DNA from: Frateuria terrea
Lineage (GTDB): Bacteria; Pseudomonadota; Gammaproteobacteria; Xanthomonadales; Rhodanobacteraceae
DNA length: 64,000 nt
Direction of reading: 5' to 3'
NCBI RefSeq assembly: GCF_900115705.1
Contig: NZ_FOXL01000004.1
Span: forward strand, 310,001-374,000
The translations under genes and the position numbers were made by a program. The notes below the pieces were generated by a model. It did not search any database and was not told the origin of the DNA. It worked only from the letters and a program-made list of their open reading frames with translations. This document shows, one piece after another, positions 33,108 to 44,766 of the stretch (its first letter is position 1; each line of letters starts with the position of its first letter).

Positions 33108-34634
33108 ATGGGCGAAGACAGCGACACGCGCGTGCGTGACATCGTGATCGTCGGTGGCGGTACCGCCGGCTGGATGACCGCTGCCCTGCTCTCTCGCGCG
33201 CTGGGCGATCAGGTGCACATCCGGCTGATCGAATCAGACGAAATCGGCACGGTCGGCGTGGGTGAATCCACCATTCCCTCGATCCGCCTGGTCAACGGCT
33301 TCCTCGGCCTGGACGAGGACGACCTGCTCCGTTCCGTGCAGGGCACGATCAAGCTCGGCATCCAGTTCAACGACTGGCATCGTATTGGCCAGTCCTACCT
33401 GCATGCCTTCGGCGACATCGGGCTGCCGCTGGGCCTGCTGCCGTTCCACCCGTACTGGCTGCGCAGCCAGCGGGATCCGGCCGCGCCCGACCTGTGGGCG
33501 TACTCGCTCAACGCGCGTGCCATCGCCGCCCATCGCTTCGCGCGCATGGAACGGATCGATGGCACCCCGCTCGCGGGCTTGCGCTGGGCCTACCACCTCG
33601 ACGCCGGACGCTACGCCCGCTACCTGCGCCAGCATGCGGCGCAGGGTGTGCAGCGCACCGAAGGCAAGGTCATCAAGGTCGACCTGCGCGCGGCCGACGG
33701 CTTCATCGAATCGGTGCAACTGGCGAGCGGCGAAACCATCGCCGGCGACCTGTTCGTCGACTGCTCCGGCTTTCGTGGCCTGCTCATCGAGGACGCGCTC
33801 AAGACCGGCTACGAAGACTGGCGCCATTGGCTGCCGTGCGACCGCGCGGTGGTCGCGCCGAGCAGCCGCGTAGAGCCGCTGCGCCCGTTCACCCAGGCCA
33901 ACGCGCGACCGGCCGGCTGGCAATGGCGCATCCCGCTGCAGCACCGCAGCGGCAACGGCCACGTCTATTGCAGCCAGTTCACCGGCGACGACGAAGCAGC
34001 CGCCCTGCTCGTCGAAAACATCGAGGGTGAGCTGCTGGAGCAACCGCGGCTGCTGCGCTTTACCAGTGGCATGCGCCGGCAGAGCTGGAACCGCAACTGC
34101 GTGGCGCTGGGCCTGGCCGCCGGCTTCATGGAACCGCTCGAATCGACCAGCATCCACTTGATCCAGTCAGGTGTGCAGCGGCTGCTCTCCCTGTTCCCCG
34201 ACCGCCACTGCGACACCGCGCTGGTGGCCGAGTACAACCGCCAGACGCGCTTCGAGTACGAGCGCATTCGCGACTTCCTGATCCTGCATTACCGCGCCAT
34301 CGAGCGCCGCGACACTCCTTTCTGGCAGCACTGTGCGCACATCGCGATGCCCGAGCCGCTCGAGCGCAAGCTGGCCTTGTTCCGCAGCGGCGGCCGCATC
34401 GTGCGCGATGGCGACGAACTGTTCGCCGAGCCCGCGTGGCTGCAGGTGATGCTGGGCCAGGGCATCGAACCGGACGGCCATCACCCGCTGGCCGGCGCGC
34501 TGCCGCAGGCGCAGCTGGACGAGTTCCTTTCCCACATCCGCACGCTGCTCGATCGCGCCGTCGGCAGCATGCCGGAACACGCGCAGTTCATCGCCCGGCA
34601 TTGCGCCGCCGGCGACACGGTGGTGGCCGCCTGA
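33108..34634 (+). CDS. Flavin-dependent tryptophan-halogenase-like protein
   Basis: A 508-residue flavoprotein of the PrnA/RebH fold. The FAD site is GGGTAGW (residues 16-22); the WxWxIP motif of flavin halogenases is Trp271-Gln-Trp-Arg-Ile-Pro276; the HOCl-relay lysine is Lys82 (GTIKLGIQF), and the catalytic Glu lies in FMEPLESTSIHLI. All hallmark residues are therefore kept. Related genes regularly neighbour carbohydrate TonB receptors in Xanthomonas, Caulobacter and Shewanella, where their true substrate is unknown. The stop codon shares a base with the next amylase start. Confidence 0.88.
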   Translation: MGEDSDTRVRDIVIVGGGTAGWMTAALLSRALGDQVHIRLIESDEIGTVGVGESTIPSIRLVNGFLGLDEDDLLRSVQGTIKLGIQFNDWHRIGQSYLHAFGDIGLPLGLLPFHPYWLRSQRDPAAPDLWAYSLNARAIAAHRFARMERIDGTPLAGLRWAYHLDAGRYARYLRQHAAQGVQRTEGKVIKVDLRAADGFIESVQLASGETIAGDLFVDCSGFRGLLIEDALKTGYEDWRHWLPCDRAVVAPSSRVEPLRPFTQANARPAGWQWRIPLQHRSGNGHVYCSQFTGDDEAAALLVENIEGELLEQPRLLRFTSGMRRQSWNRNCVALGLAAGFMEPLESTSIHLIQSGVQRLLSLFPDRHCDTALVAEYNRQTRFEYERIRDFLILHYRAIERRDTPFWQHCAHIAMPEPLERKLALFRSGGRIVRDGDELFAEPAWLQVMLGQGIEPDGHHPLAGALPQAQLDEFLSHIRTLLDRAVGSMPEHAQFIARHCAAGDTVVAA

Positions 34635-36202
34635 TGGGCCTGCGCTGGCTGGCGATGCTCGCCGCGGCGCTGCTTGCCGCACTGCCACCCGGCGTCGGCT
34701 TTGCGGCAAGCGACTACCGCTCCCCGGAGGGGCACGCCAACACGCCGGCGTCCGCCCCATCCCGCAGCGGCGTCTGGTACGAGATCTTCGTGCGCGCCTG
34801 GTACGACACCGACGGCGACGGCATCGGCGATCTGAACGGCGTCACCGAAAAACTCGACTACCTCAAGTCGCTCGGCGTCGACGGCATCTGGCTGATGCCG
34901 ATCAATCCCTCGCCCAGCTACCACGGCTACGACGTCACCGACTACCGGGCGGTCAATCCCCAATACGGCACGCTGGCCGATTTGCACCGCTTGCTGGAGG
35001 CGGCGCACGCGCGCGGCATCCGCGTGATCATGGACCTGGTCGTCAATCACACCAGCGATCGCCATCCGTGGTTCCTCGCCGCACCTTATCCGGCCGACCC
35101 GCACCACGCCTGGTACAGCTGGGCCGGCCCCGGCACCGATCTCGATGCAAGGAGCGCCACCGGCGGTCAGGCCTGGCACGCGCTGGGCAAGCAGCACTAC
35201 CTGGGTATTTTCACCAGCGGCATGCCGGACCTGGATTTCGACACGCCGGCCGTGCGCAAGGAAATCATCGCCATTGGCCGCTACTGGCTGGCCCAGGGCG
35301 TGGATGGCTTCCGTCTCGATGCCGCCCGCCACATCTATGACGATTTCGCCGCCACCGCCGATGACCCCGCGATGCTGCACCGGAACCTCGCCTGGTGGAG
35401 TGCATTCCACGGCGCGATGAAAGCCGCGCGCCCGGACGTATACCTGGTCGGCGAAGTGACCCGCGACGAACCCAAACAGCTTGCCCCCTGGTACGGCCCA
35501 CTCAACGCGGTGTTCGATTTCCCGCTCGCCGCACAGCTGGTCGAAAGCGCGCGCAACGAACGCAGCGGCAAGCTCGTCGAACTGCTCAAGCGCGTCGCCG
35601 CCGAGATTCCCGCGGGCCAGGATGCGCCCTTCCTGTCCAACCACGACCAGGAACGGGTGATGAGCCAGCTCGATGGCAACGCGCAGCACATGCGCACGGC
35701 CGCGGCGATGCTGCTCACTTTGCCCGGCCGGCCGTTCATCTACTACGGCGAGGAACTGGGCATGCGGGGCCGCAAACCCGACCCGGACCTGCGCGAGCCG
35801 ATGCGCTGGCACCGCGATCCGCACGGCCCAGGCGAAAGTCGCTGGAAGCGCTTCAGCGCCGGCGACGGGCCGGACGTGTCGGCGGACGCCGAAGAGGGCG
35901 ATGCGCATTCGCTGCTCGCCCGCTATCGCATGCTAATCGACTGGCGCCGGGAGCTGCCGGTGCTGCGCGACGGCGTCCTCCATGTGCCGGATGTTCCCAA
36001 CCGGCGCCTTGCCACATGGGAACTGACCGATGCCGGCCACGACGTGCTGGTCGTGCACAACCTCTCGCGCAAGCCGCAAACGCTGAAACTGGGCGGTCCG
36101 CTCGCACGCTTCCGCCAGGTTCGCCTTGCCAGCGATCCCGGCGGCCGGGTCGCTGCCGGCCAGTTGCAACTTCCTGCCTACGCTTCGGTGGTGCTGCAGT
36201 GA
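34634..36202 (+). CDS. Exported GH13 alpha-amylase/glucosidase
   Basis: A 522-residue GH13 enzyme with an N-terminal signal (GLRWLAMLAAALLAALPPGVGFAA). Catalytic residues are Asp229 (DGFRLDAARH), Glu274 (YLVGEVTRDE) and Asp338 (FLSNHDQERV); the calcium-type loop YDTDGDGIGDLNG is present at residues 57-69. The C-terminal beta sandwich begins near residue 430. It probably works in the periplasm on imported maltodextrins. Its ATG overlaps the halogenase-like stop (TGATG), so the two are translationally coupled. Confidence 0.92.
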   Translation: MGLRWLAMLAAALLAALPPGVGFAASDYRSPEGHANTPASAPSRSGVWYEIFVRAWYDTDGDGIGDLNGVTEKLDYLKSLGVDGIWLMPINPSPSYHGYDVTDYRAVNPQYGTLADLHRLLEAAHARGIRVIMDLVVNHTSDRHPWFLAAPYPADPHHAWYSWAGPGTDLDARSATGGQAWHALGKQHYLGIFTSGMPDLDFDTPAVRKEIIAIGRYWLAQGVDGFRLDAARHIYDDFAATADDPAMLHRNLAWWSAFHGAMKAARPDVYLVGEVTRDEPKQLAPWYGPLNAVFDFPLAAQLVESARNERSGKLVELLKRVAAEIPAGQDAPFLSNHDQERVMSQLDGNAQHMRTAAAMLLTLPGRPFIYYGEELGMRGRKPDPDLREPMRWHRDPHGPGESRWKRFSAGDGPDVSADAEEGDAHSLLARYRMLIDWRRELPVLRDGVLHVPDVPNRRLATWELTDAGHDVLVVHNLSRKPQTLKLGGPLARFRQVRLASDPGGRVAAGQLQLPAYASVVLQ

Positions 36203-36352
36203 AGACACCGATGCATTTCCCGGACCAGCCATGACGCCGGCGAAGGTATGGGAATCGTCAAAGCAGCATCCGGAAAGCGTACGGCCGAGTCCGTTTTTCG
36301 TCCTTCCCTCCGCACTGACCCATCGTGCACCGCACCATCGGAAAACCGCGCC

Positions 36353-38842
36353 ATGTCACGAATGAATACGTATGCACACGGGTGTCGCGACGCGCGCGAT
36401 GAGCCCTACCATGGGCCCGGCTCCGGTCGCCTGCACGCGCTCTTCACAAAGCTCAAGCGCGCGTCAACCGGGCCGATCACGTGGTTCGTTGTCGGAGTAC
36501 TGCTGGTGTCCCCCTCTTCCGCTGCTGCATCGCTTTCCCTGGCCCGGGCGCACGCTGCGCCGGCCAAGTCCGCTTCCATCGCGCCGGCCGCGCCGGGGTT
36601 CGACATCCCGCTCGGCGCCGACACGCTCCGCGTCGAACTGGCCGCGCCCGGCACGTTGCACGTCCAGTTCCGCAAGGCCGGCCACGCGCCGTTGCCGACG
36701 ATCGTGATCGATCCGGCGCTGCAGGCCTCGACCCATCCCAGCGCAGATGTTTCCCAGGACGCCCACGGCGCACGGCTGCACTCGGCGCAACTCGACGCGG
36801 TATGGGACAAACAGCACGGCGAACTCCGCATCGGCGTGCCGGGCCAGCCGCCGCTGCTGCGCCAGTTCGCCCTGCCCTTGCTGGGCCACGGACGGCTGAG
36901 CCTGATCCATGCCAAGGGCGAGCCCAAGTATGGCATCGGCGGCTTCGACGCCACCGAGCCGGCCACCGCCGGCCTGCTGCGCAACGGCTACCGCCCGGTC
37001 ACCGCCGGCGAGCAGGGCCACGCGGGCGCGCCGTTCGTGTGGAGTACCGCCGGCTACGGCGTGCTGATCGACGGCGTCGGCGGACAGATCGCGCTGGGCG
37101 ACACTCGCATCGACGCACGCATGTTCGACGGCGGCCTGGACTATTACGTGTTCCTCGGCGAGCCGCACGCGATCTTCGGCGCGCTGGCGCAGGTCAGCGG
37201 CCGCAGCCCGCTGTTTCCGAAATGGGCGATGGGTTTCACCAATAGCCAGTGGGGCATCGACGAGAAGGAGTTGCTGGACATCGTCCACGGCTACCGAGAG
37301 CGCCACATCCCGCTGGACAACTTCACCCTCGACTTCGACTGGAAGGCCTGGGGCGAAGACAACTACGGCGAGTTCCGCTGGAACGAGCACAAGTTCCCCG
37401 ACGGGGACAGCGGCAAGCTCAAGTCCCTGCTCGATGCGCAGGGCGTGCACCTGACCGGCATCATGAAGCCGCGCATCCACGTGGATACGGTCGAAGGCCG
37501 CGAGGCCACCGAACACGGCTACTGGCTCGCGCAGAGCGATCCGGCGCCGGACTATTTTTCCGGCAAGACCGTGCGCGAACTCGACTTCGCCGACCCGGCC
37601 GCGCGCGCCTGGTTTTTCAACGCGGCGCTGAAGCACTCGTTCCAGACCGGCATCGTGGGCTGGTGGAACGACGAGGCCGACGACGTCGCCGTCGACCTGC
37701 AGCACATGGACATGCAGCGCGCGCTCTACGACGGCCAGCGCGCCATTTCCGACCTGCGCGTGTGGTCGCTCAACCGCAACTTCTACCTGGGCGCACAGCG
37801 CTACGCCTATGGCCTCTGGTCCGGCGACATCCGCACCGGCTTCGCTTCCATGGCCGGCCAGCGCCAGCGCATGTTGAGCGCGATCAACGTCGGCGCCATG
37901 CAGTGGGGCATGGACGGCGGCGGCTTCAAGGGTGGCACGCCGACGCCGGAGAACTACGCGCGCTGGATCCAGTTCGGCGCGTTCACGCCGGTGTTCCGCG
38001 TGCACGGCGAGCTCGGCCAGCATCGGCAGCCGTGGGTGTATGGCGCGGATGCCGAGAAAGCGGCCACCGCCGCGATTCGCCTGCGCCAGTCGCTGATCCC
38101 CTACATCTACAGCTACGAGCACCAGCGCCACGCCACCGGTATCGGCCTGGTCCGCCCGCTGCTGTTCGACTGGCCAAGCGACCCGAACCTGCGCAACGAC
38201 TATGACGCCTGGCTGTTCGGCGATAGCCTGCTGGTTTCACCGGTGGTCGAGCAGGGCCAGATGGTCAAGCCGGTTTACCTGCCCGCCGGCGAGTGGATCG
38301 ACTGGTTCACCGGCAAGCACTACGACGGCGGCCGCACCATCGAGCACCAGGCCGACGCCACGCACTGGAGCGACATCCCACTGTACGTGCGCGCGGGCGC
38401 GATCATCCCGATGGCGCCGCCGATGGATTACGTCGGCCAGCGCCCGCTCACCGAGCTGCAGGTGGAACTTTTCCCCGCCGCCGATGGCAGCCAGTTCGAC
38501 TACTACGACGACGACGGCAAGACCTACGGCTACGAGCAGGGCGAATACTTCCTGCAGTCGATGCGGATGCAGGCACACGGCGAGAGCGTGAGTATGGCCA
38601 TCGCCGCACCGCAGGGCAGCTACAAGCCGGCGCTCGAGTCGTGGCTGCTGAAGTTTCACGGGCCATCGGCCGCGGCCGTGCGCAGCAACGGCCGCGCATT
38701 GGAGGCCTTCGCCAGTGTCGATGCCTTGCGCGCTTCCGGCGACGACGGCTGGGCGACCGGCGAGGACCGCTTCGGCCCGGTGACCTGGGTGCGCGTGGCC
38801 GCCGGCCACGCCCAAACCATCACGCTCGACGTGAAAAAGTAA
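36353..38842 (+). CDS. Exported GH31 alpha-glucosidase
   Basis: About 829 residues with the GH31 layout: N-terminal beta domain, barrel from LFPKWAMGFTNSQWGIDEKE, nucleophile region GIVGWWNDEADD, acid/base region LWSGDIRTGFASMAG followed by WGMDGGGF, then distal beta domains with YDDDGKTYGYEQGEY. It cleaves terminal alpha-linked glucose. A hydrophobic segment (TWFVVGVLLVSPSSAAAS) about 40 residues in suggests export. The start is uncertain: ATG 36353 and 36362 flank or lie within an operator-like site and lack a good ribosome-binding site; no better in-frame ATG exists before the membrane segment. Confidence 0.9.
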   Translation: MSRMNTYAHGCRDARDEPYHGPGSGRLHALFTKLKRASTGPITWFVVGVLLVSPSSAAASLSLARAHAAPAKSASIAPAAPGFDIPLGADTLRVELAAPGTLHVQFRKAGHAPLPTIVIDPALQASTHPSADVSQDAHGARLHSAQLDAVWDKQHGELRIGVPGQPPLLRQFALPLLGHGRLSLIHAKGEPKYGIGGFDATEPATAGLLRNGYRPVTAGEQGHAGAPFVWSTAGYGVLIDGVGGQIALGDTRIDARMFDGGLDYYVFLGEPHAIFGALAQVSGRSPLFPKWAMGFTNSQWGIDEKELLDIVHGYRERHIPLDNFTLDFDWKAWGEDNYGEFRWNEHKFPDGDSGKLKSLLDAQGVHLTGIMKPRIHVDTVEGREATEHGYWLAQSDPAPDYFSGKTVRELDFADPAARAWFFNAALKHSFQTGIVGWWNDEADDVAVDLQHMDMQRALYDGQRAISDLRVWSLNRNFYLGAQRYAYGLWSGDIRTGFASMAGQRQRMLSAINVGAMQWGMDGGGFKGGTPTPENYARWIQFGAFTPVFRVHGELGQHRQPWVYGADAEKAATAAIRLRQSLIPYIYSYEHQRHATGIGLVRPLLFDWPSDPNLRNDYDAWLFGDSLLVSPVVEQGQMVKPVYLPAGEWIDWFTGKHYDGGRTIEHQADATHWSDIPLYVRAGAIIPMAPPMDYVGQRPLTELQVELFPAADGSQFDYYDDDGKTYGYEQGEYFLQSMRMQAHGESVSMAIAAPQGSYKPALESWLLKFHGPSAAAVRSNGRALEAFASVDALRASGDDGWATGEDRFGPVTWVRVAAGHAQTITLDVKK
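36363..36376 (-). promoter_or_regulatory. LacI-type operator copy 3 (GH31)
   Basis: TGAATACGTATGCA on the plus strand, identical to the receptor copy, at the extreme 5' end of the GH31 frame. It implies a promoter in the 150-bp gap after the upstream GH13 gene, so the downstream enzyme genes can be induced separately from the receptor transcript. Confidence 0.72.
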
Positions 38843-38876
38843 GCCGCAAGGTTTGGCCGTCCGGCCCGCACCGTAA

Positions 38877-40964
<2,088 letters not shown>

Positions 40965-40979
40965 GGAGTTGACGCGCGC

Positions 40980-43151
40980 ATGCTGAGCCTGTTGCTGATG
41001 GCCTCGATGGCGACCACCCCGGACCTGCCCGACGCGGCATGGCGCAATGGCCTGGACTGGCGCGGCACGCACGTGTCCATGCAGCGCGACGCTGGTGGCG
41101 CCTACCGCCTGAAGGGGTCTTCCGGCCAGCGCGTCATCCCCGCGTCGCCGCTCGGGGCGGCGACCGCCAGCGCGCTCTTCGATGGCCTCTACGCGATGGC
41201 ACAGGACGACCTGAAGCAGGATTCGGTCGAAGCCATCCGCGACGGCGCCTTCGATCACGGCGAACCCATCCCCTGCCTGTGCTTCGAGACCGGCCAGAAG
41301 TGGCCCTATGTGTGGACGCGGGACCTCTCCTACGCGATCGACCTGGGGCTTTGGCGGTTCGATCCCGCACGCTCCCGCAACGGACTGGAGTTCAAGCTGT
41401 CCGAGGTGCGCGTGCCATCTGCGCCGCAGGGCCTGTACGTGATGCAGGACACCGGCTCGGGCGGCAGCTGGCCGATCAGCACCGACCGCATCGTGTGGTT
41501 CCTGGGCGCACGCCATCTGCTGGACGATGCCGGCTTCGCCGCCAAGGTGCGCCAGGCGCTGACCGATACGCTGGCACAGGATCGGCAGTACGCCTTCGAT
41601 CCGGCACTCGGACTCTACCGCGGCGAAACCTCGTTCCTCGACTGGCGCGAGCAGACCTACCCGGCGTGGACGGCGGACAACGTGCGCTTCATCGCGCAGT
41701 CCTTTGCGCTTTCCACCAACGTGCTTCATTACCAGGCGTTGCAGATGGCCGCCACGCTGGCGGACAAGCACGGCGATTCCGACGCGGCCGCCTACCGCGC
41801 CCAGGCCGCGGCCCTCAAGACGGCGATCAACCAGCACTTCTGGCGCGCCGACCGCGGCCTCTACATGAGCTACATCGGCGGCGACGGCCTGCCGGTGGAG
41901 GCCTACGACCTGCTCGGCACATCGCTGGCGATCACCAGCGGCGTGGCCGATAGGGCGCGCGCAAGAGAGGCCCTCTCGCACTACCCCACCTGGCCCGCCG
42001 GCAGCCCGGTGATCTGGCCCGAGCGTGCCGACCAGCCGATCTACCACAACCGCGCGATCTGGCCGTTCGTCAGCGCCTATGCGCTACGCGCGGCGCGCGC
42101 CGTGGATGACCCCGCGCGCATCGCGCACGAGATCCGCTCGGTCATCCGCGGCGCCGCGCTGGCCGGCTCCAACATGGAAAACTACGAGCTGCTGACCCAG
42201 GCGGTGCACGTCGACGACGGTGCGCTCAGCGGCCCGGTGGTCAATTCGCCGCGCCAGCTGTGGTCGGTGGCCGGTTTCCTCGACGTCGCGATCGAAGGCG
42301 TGTTCGGCCTGACCGGCGATGGCCGGGTCGAACCCAAGCTGCCGGTCTCGCTGGTACCGGCCCTGTTCGGCGATGCGGACCACATCGACCTGCAGTTGCA
42401 CGATCGCCGGATCACGCTGCGCCGTCCCGCCCGATTGGAGGGCAACCTGCTGGTCGCCGGCACGATACGGCAGGAGGGCAACCACACGGTGGTGAACCTC
42501 AAGGCCATCGAGGTCCCCGGGCGCCCGCTGCGCACCGACGCGCCGCTGTACGCGCCCGCGACGCCGCCCGCGCCCACCGTCGAGGCCGACGGCGACCAAT
42601 GGCGCGTGCACAGCCCAGGCAAGGGCGTGCTCTACGTCAATGGACGCCGCCACGGCGCGATCGACGGCAGCGCGGCGATCGCGCGCACGTCAGCCCTCCC
42701 ATGCTTCCGCGTGACGCACATCGACAGCCACGGCGTCGAGTCGCTGCCCAGCCCCGAAGCATGCCCCGGCGGCAAGAGCCGGGTCGCGGGCGCCTGGCCG
42801 CGCAGCTGGACTGCGCCCGCGTCCGGCCGTTACCGCGTCATGCTCGGCTACACCAACCCGCATGGCCCGATCAACACCGGCATCACCGCCGCGGTAAAGT
42901 GGCTGGTGATCGATTGTGGTGAGGGTGCGCCGCAAAGGCTGCCACTGGCGATGCCACACAGCGACGGCCGCCAGCAATCGACCTGGGGCGACTTCACCGC
43001 CACGGCCGGCGCGCGCTGCCACTTCCATCTCGAAGATGGTTTCAACATGAGCTATCTGCGCCACAACGCCCACTACACCGGCGGCGCGGGTGGCGCGGCA
43101 GGCCCGCTGAACGAGGCCGACGTCGGCGAGCTGCTGATATCGCCGCTTTGA
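40980..43151 (+). CDS. Six-hairpin glycosidase, amylo-glucosidase/debranching-like
   Basis: A 723-residue protein with an (alpha/alpha)6 barrel. Visible blocks are GQKWPYVWTRDLSYAIDLGLW (near residue 107), FLDWREQTYPAW, DLLGTSLAITSGVA, PVIWPERADQPIYHNRAIWPFVSAY and ENYELLTQA, the set seen in GH15/GH63/glycogen-debranching relatives. The acidic residues in TRDLS and PERADQ are candidates for catalysis. The C-terminal 200 residues are beta-rich with FRVTHIDSHGVES and a distal cysteine-bearing module that I cannot place. The short hydrophobic start (MLSLLLMASMA) may direct export. It likely removes branch or terminal glucose. Confidence 0.8.
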   Translation: MLSLLLMASMATTPDLPDAAWRNGLDWRGTHVSMQRDAGGAYRLKGSSGQRVIPASPLGAATASALFDGLYAMAQDDLKQDSVEAIRDGAFDHGEPIPCLCFETGQKWPYVWTRDLSYAIDLGLWRFDPARSRNGLEFKLSEVRVPSAPQGLYVMQDTGSGGSWPISTDRIVWFLGARHLLDDAGFAAKVRQALTDTLAQDRQYAFDPALGLYRGETSFLDWREQTYPAWTADNVRFIAQSFALSTNVLHYQALQMAATLADKHGDSDAAAYRAQAAALKTAINQHFWRADRGLYMSYIGGDGLPVEAYDLLGTSLAITSGVADRARAREALSHYPTWPAGSPVIWPERADQPIYHNRAIWPFVSAYALRAARAVDDPARIAHEIRSVIRGAALAGSNMENYELLTQAVHVDDGALSGPVVNSPRQLWSVAGFLDVAIEGVFGLTGDGRVEPKLPVSLVPALFGDADHIDLQLHDRRITLRRPARLEGNLLVAGTIRQEGNHTVVNLKAIEVPGRPLRTDAPLYAPATPPAPTVEADGDQWRVHSPGKGVLYVNGRRHGAIDGSAAIARTSALPCFRVTHIDSHGVESLPSPEACPGGKSRVAGAWPRSWTAPASGRYRVMLGYTNPHGPINTGITAAVKWLVIDCGEGAPQRLPLAMPHSDGRQQSTWGDFTATAGARCHFHLEDGFNMSYLRHNAHYTGGAGGAAGPLNEADVGELLISPL

Positions 43152-43250
43152 ACAATCCATCACCTGCATGAGCGCACCGGGCGCGAGCCGGGCCTGGCCT
43201 GCGCGCCCAAGGGCGCTCCTGCAGGCGACCACTGTCGACGGAACTCCTGG

Positions 43251-44735
43251 ATGAGCAACAAACCCAACCTGTCCTTCTGGCAGATCTGGAACATGTGTTT
43301 CGGCTTCCTGGGGATCCAGTTCGGATTCGCGCTGCAGAACGCCAACGTCAGCCGCATCTTCCAGACGCTGGGCGCGGATGTGGCCGACATCCCGGTGCTG
43401 TGGATCGCCGCGCCGCTGACCGGGCTGATCGTGCAGCCGATCATCGGCCACCTGTCCGACCACACCTGGAACCGGTTGGGCCGTCGCCGGCCCTATTTCC
43501 TGGTCGGCGCGGTGCTGACCACACTGGCCCTGCTGTGGATGCCCAACGCGCCCGCGCTTTGGATCGCCGCCGGGCTGCTGTGGATCATGGATGCCTCGAT
43601 CAACATCTCGATGGAACCCTTCCGCGCCTTCGTTGGCGACCAGCTGCCGCCACGCCAGCGGCCGCTCGGCTATGCAATGCAGAGTTTCTTCATCGGCGTC
43701 GGCGCGGTGGTCGCCTCCGCCCTGCCCTGGCTGCTGGCCAGGCTCGGCGTCGCCAACGTGGCGCCCGCCGGTGGCGTGCCCGACACGGTGAAGTACGCCT
43801 TTTACGCCGGCGCCCTGGTGTTGCTTGGCGCGGTGCTGTGGACCATCGTCACAAGCCCCGAGTACCCGCCGCAGCAACTGCGCGAACAGGCCGACGACGC
43901 TCCGGCCGGAACGCCTGCGGACACCTCGCGTGCCTGGCGCTTCGGCGCGACGCTGCTGGGGCTGGGCGTGGCGCTGCTGTTTGCGATCGCCCACTTCGGG
44001 TTGGAAAAGGAGCTCTACCTGCTCGGCGGCGGCCTGGCCGTGTTCGGCGTGTTGTTCGTCTGGCTGGCGTTCGCGCGGGGCCATGGCATGGTGCAGCAGG
44101 TGATGAGCGACCTCTACGCCATGCCCGGCCCGATGCGGCGGCTGGCCTGGGTGCAGTTCTTCTCCTGGTTCGCCCTGTTCGCCATGTGGATCTACACCAC
44201 CCAGGGCGTGGCGCAGAGCTTCTTCGGCAGCACCGACACCAGCACGGCGGCCTACAACGAAGGGGCCAACTGGGCCGGCGTGCTGTTCGCCGTGTACAAC
44301 GGCGTGGCGGTGCCGGCGGCCGTGCTGATCCCCTGGATGGTGCGCCGCTGGGGCCTGCGCATCAGCCACCTGGTGAACCTGTTCCTGGGCGGCGCCGGCC
44401 TGCTGTCGTTCGTGGTGCTGCACGACGCGCGCTGGCTGGTCGCCTCGATGGTCGGCGTGGGTTTCGCCTGGGCCTCGATCCTGTCGCTGCCCTACGCGCT
44501 GCTGTCGGACAACCTGCCGGCGGCGAAGATGGGCGTCTACATGGGCATCTTCAATTTCTTCATCGTCATCCCGCAGCTGCTCGCCGCCAGCGTACTGGGC
44601 CTGCTGCTGAAGACCTTCTTCCATGGCCAGCCGGTCTGGGCGCTGGCGCTCGGCGGCGCGAGCCTGCTCATCGCCGGCCTGTGCACGCTGCGCGTGCGCG
44701 AGCCAGATGCCACGCCCGCGATGCAGGCCGCTTAG
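43251..44735 (+). CDS. MFS sugar transporter, SUT/GPH type
   Basis: A 494-residue 12-helix inner-membrane permease. The first loop carries [24 protein letters not shown]; the RxGRRRP block is the signature shared by sucrose/maltose cation symporters. It begins [35 protein letters not shown], as in the maltose-linked MFS proteins of Xanthomonas and Caulobacter loci. A central loop of about 25 hydrophilic residues ([18 protein letters not shown]) divides two halves. It is the only intact inner-membrane sugar carrier in the locus. Confidence 0.9.
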   Translation: MSNKPNLSFWQIWNMCFGFLGIQFGFALQNANVSRIFQTLGADVADIPVLWIAAPLTGLIVQPIIGHLSDHTWNRLGRRRPYFLVGAVLTTLALLWMPNAPALWIAAGLLWIMDASINISMEPFRAFVGDQLPPRQRPLGYAMQSFFIGVGAVVASALPWLLARLGVANVAPAGGVPDTVKYAFYAGALVLLGAVLWTIVTSPEYPPQQLREQADDAPAGTPADTSRAWRFGATLLGLGVALLFAIAHFGLEKELYLLGGGLAVFGVLFVWLAFARGHGMVQQVMSDLYAMPGPMRRLAWVQFFSWFALFAMWIYTTQGVAQSFFGSTDTSTAAYNEGANWAGVLFAVYNGVAVPAAVLIPWMVRRWGLRISHLVNLFLGGAGLLSFVVLHDARWLVASMVGVGFAWASILSLPYALLSDNLPAAKMGVYMGIFNFFIVIPQLLAASVLGLLLKTFFHGQPVWALALGGASLLIAGLCTLRVREPDATPAMQAA

Positions 44736-44766
44736 CCCGCAAGCACACCGATTTCAAGGACGCAGC

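Noticed and set aside
30507-33218. Minus-strand open frame of 903 codons
   Set aside because: It is antisense to the TonB receptor over nearly its full length; composition (Val/Gly/Ala/His-rich) and absence of domains show that it is a shadow.
42690-44624. Minus-strand open frame of 644 codons
   Set aside because: Antisense to the six-hairpin enzyme and MFS genes, and dominated by Gln/His/Arg; a GC-rich shadow.
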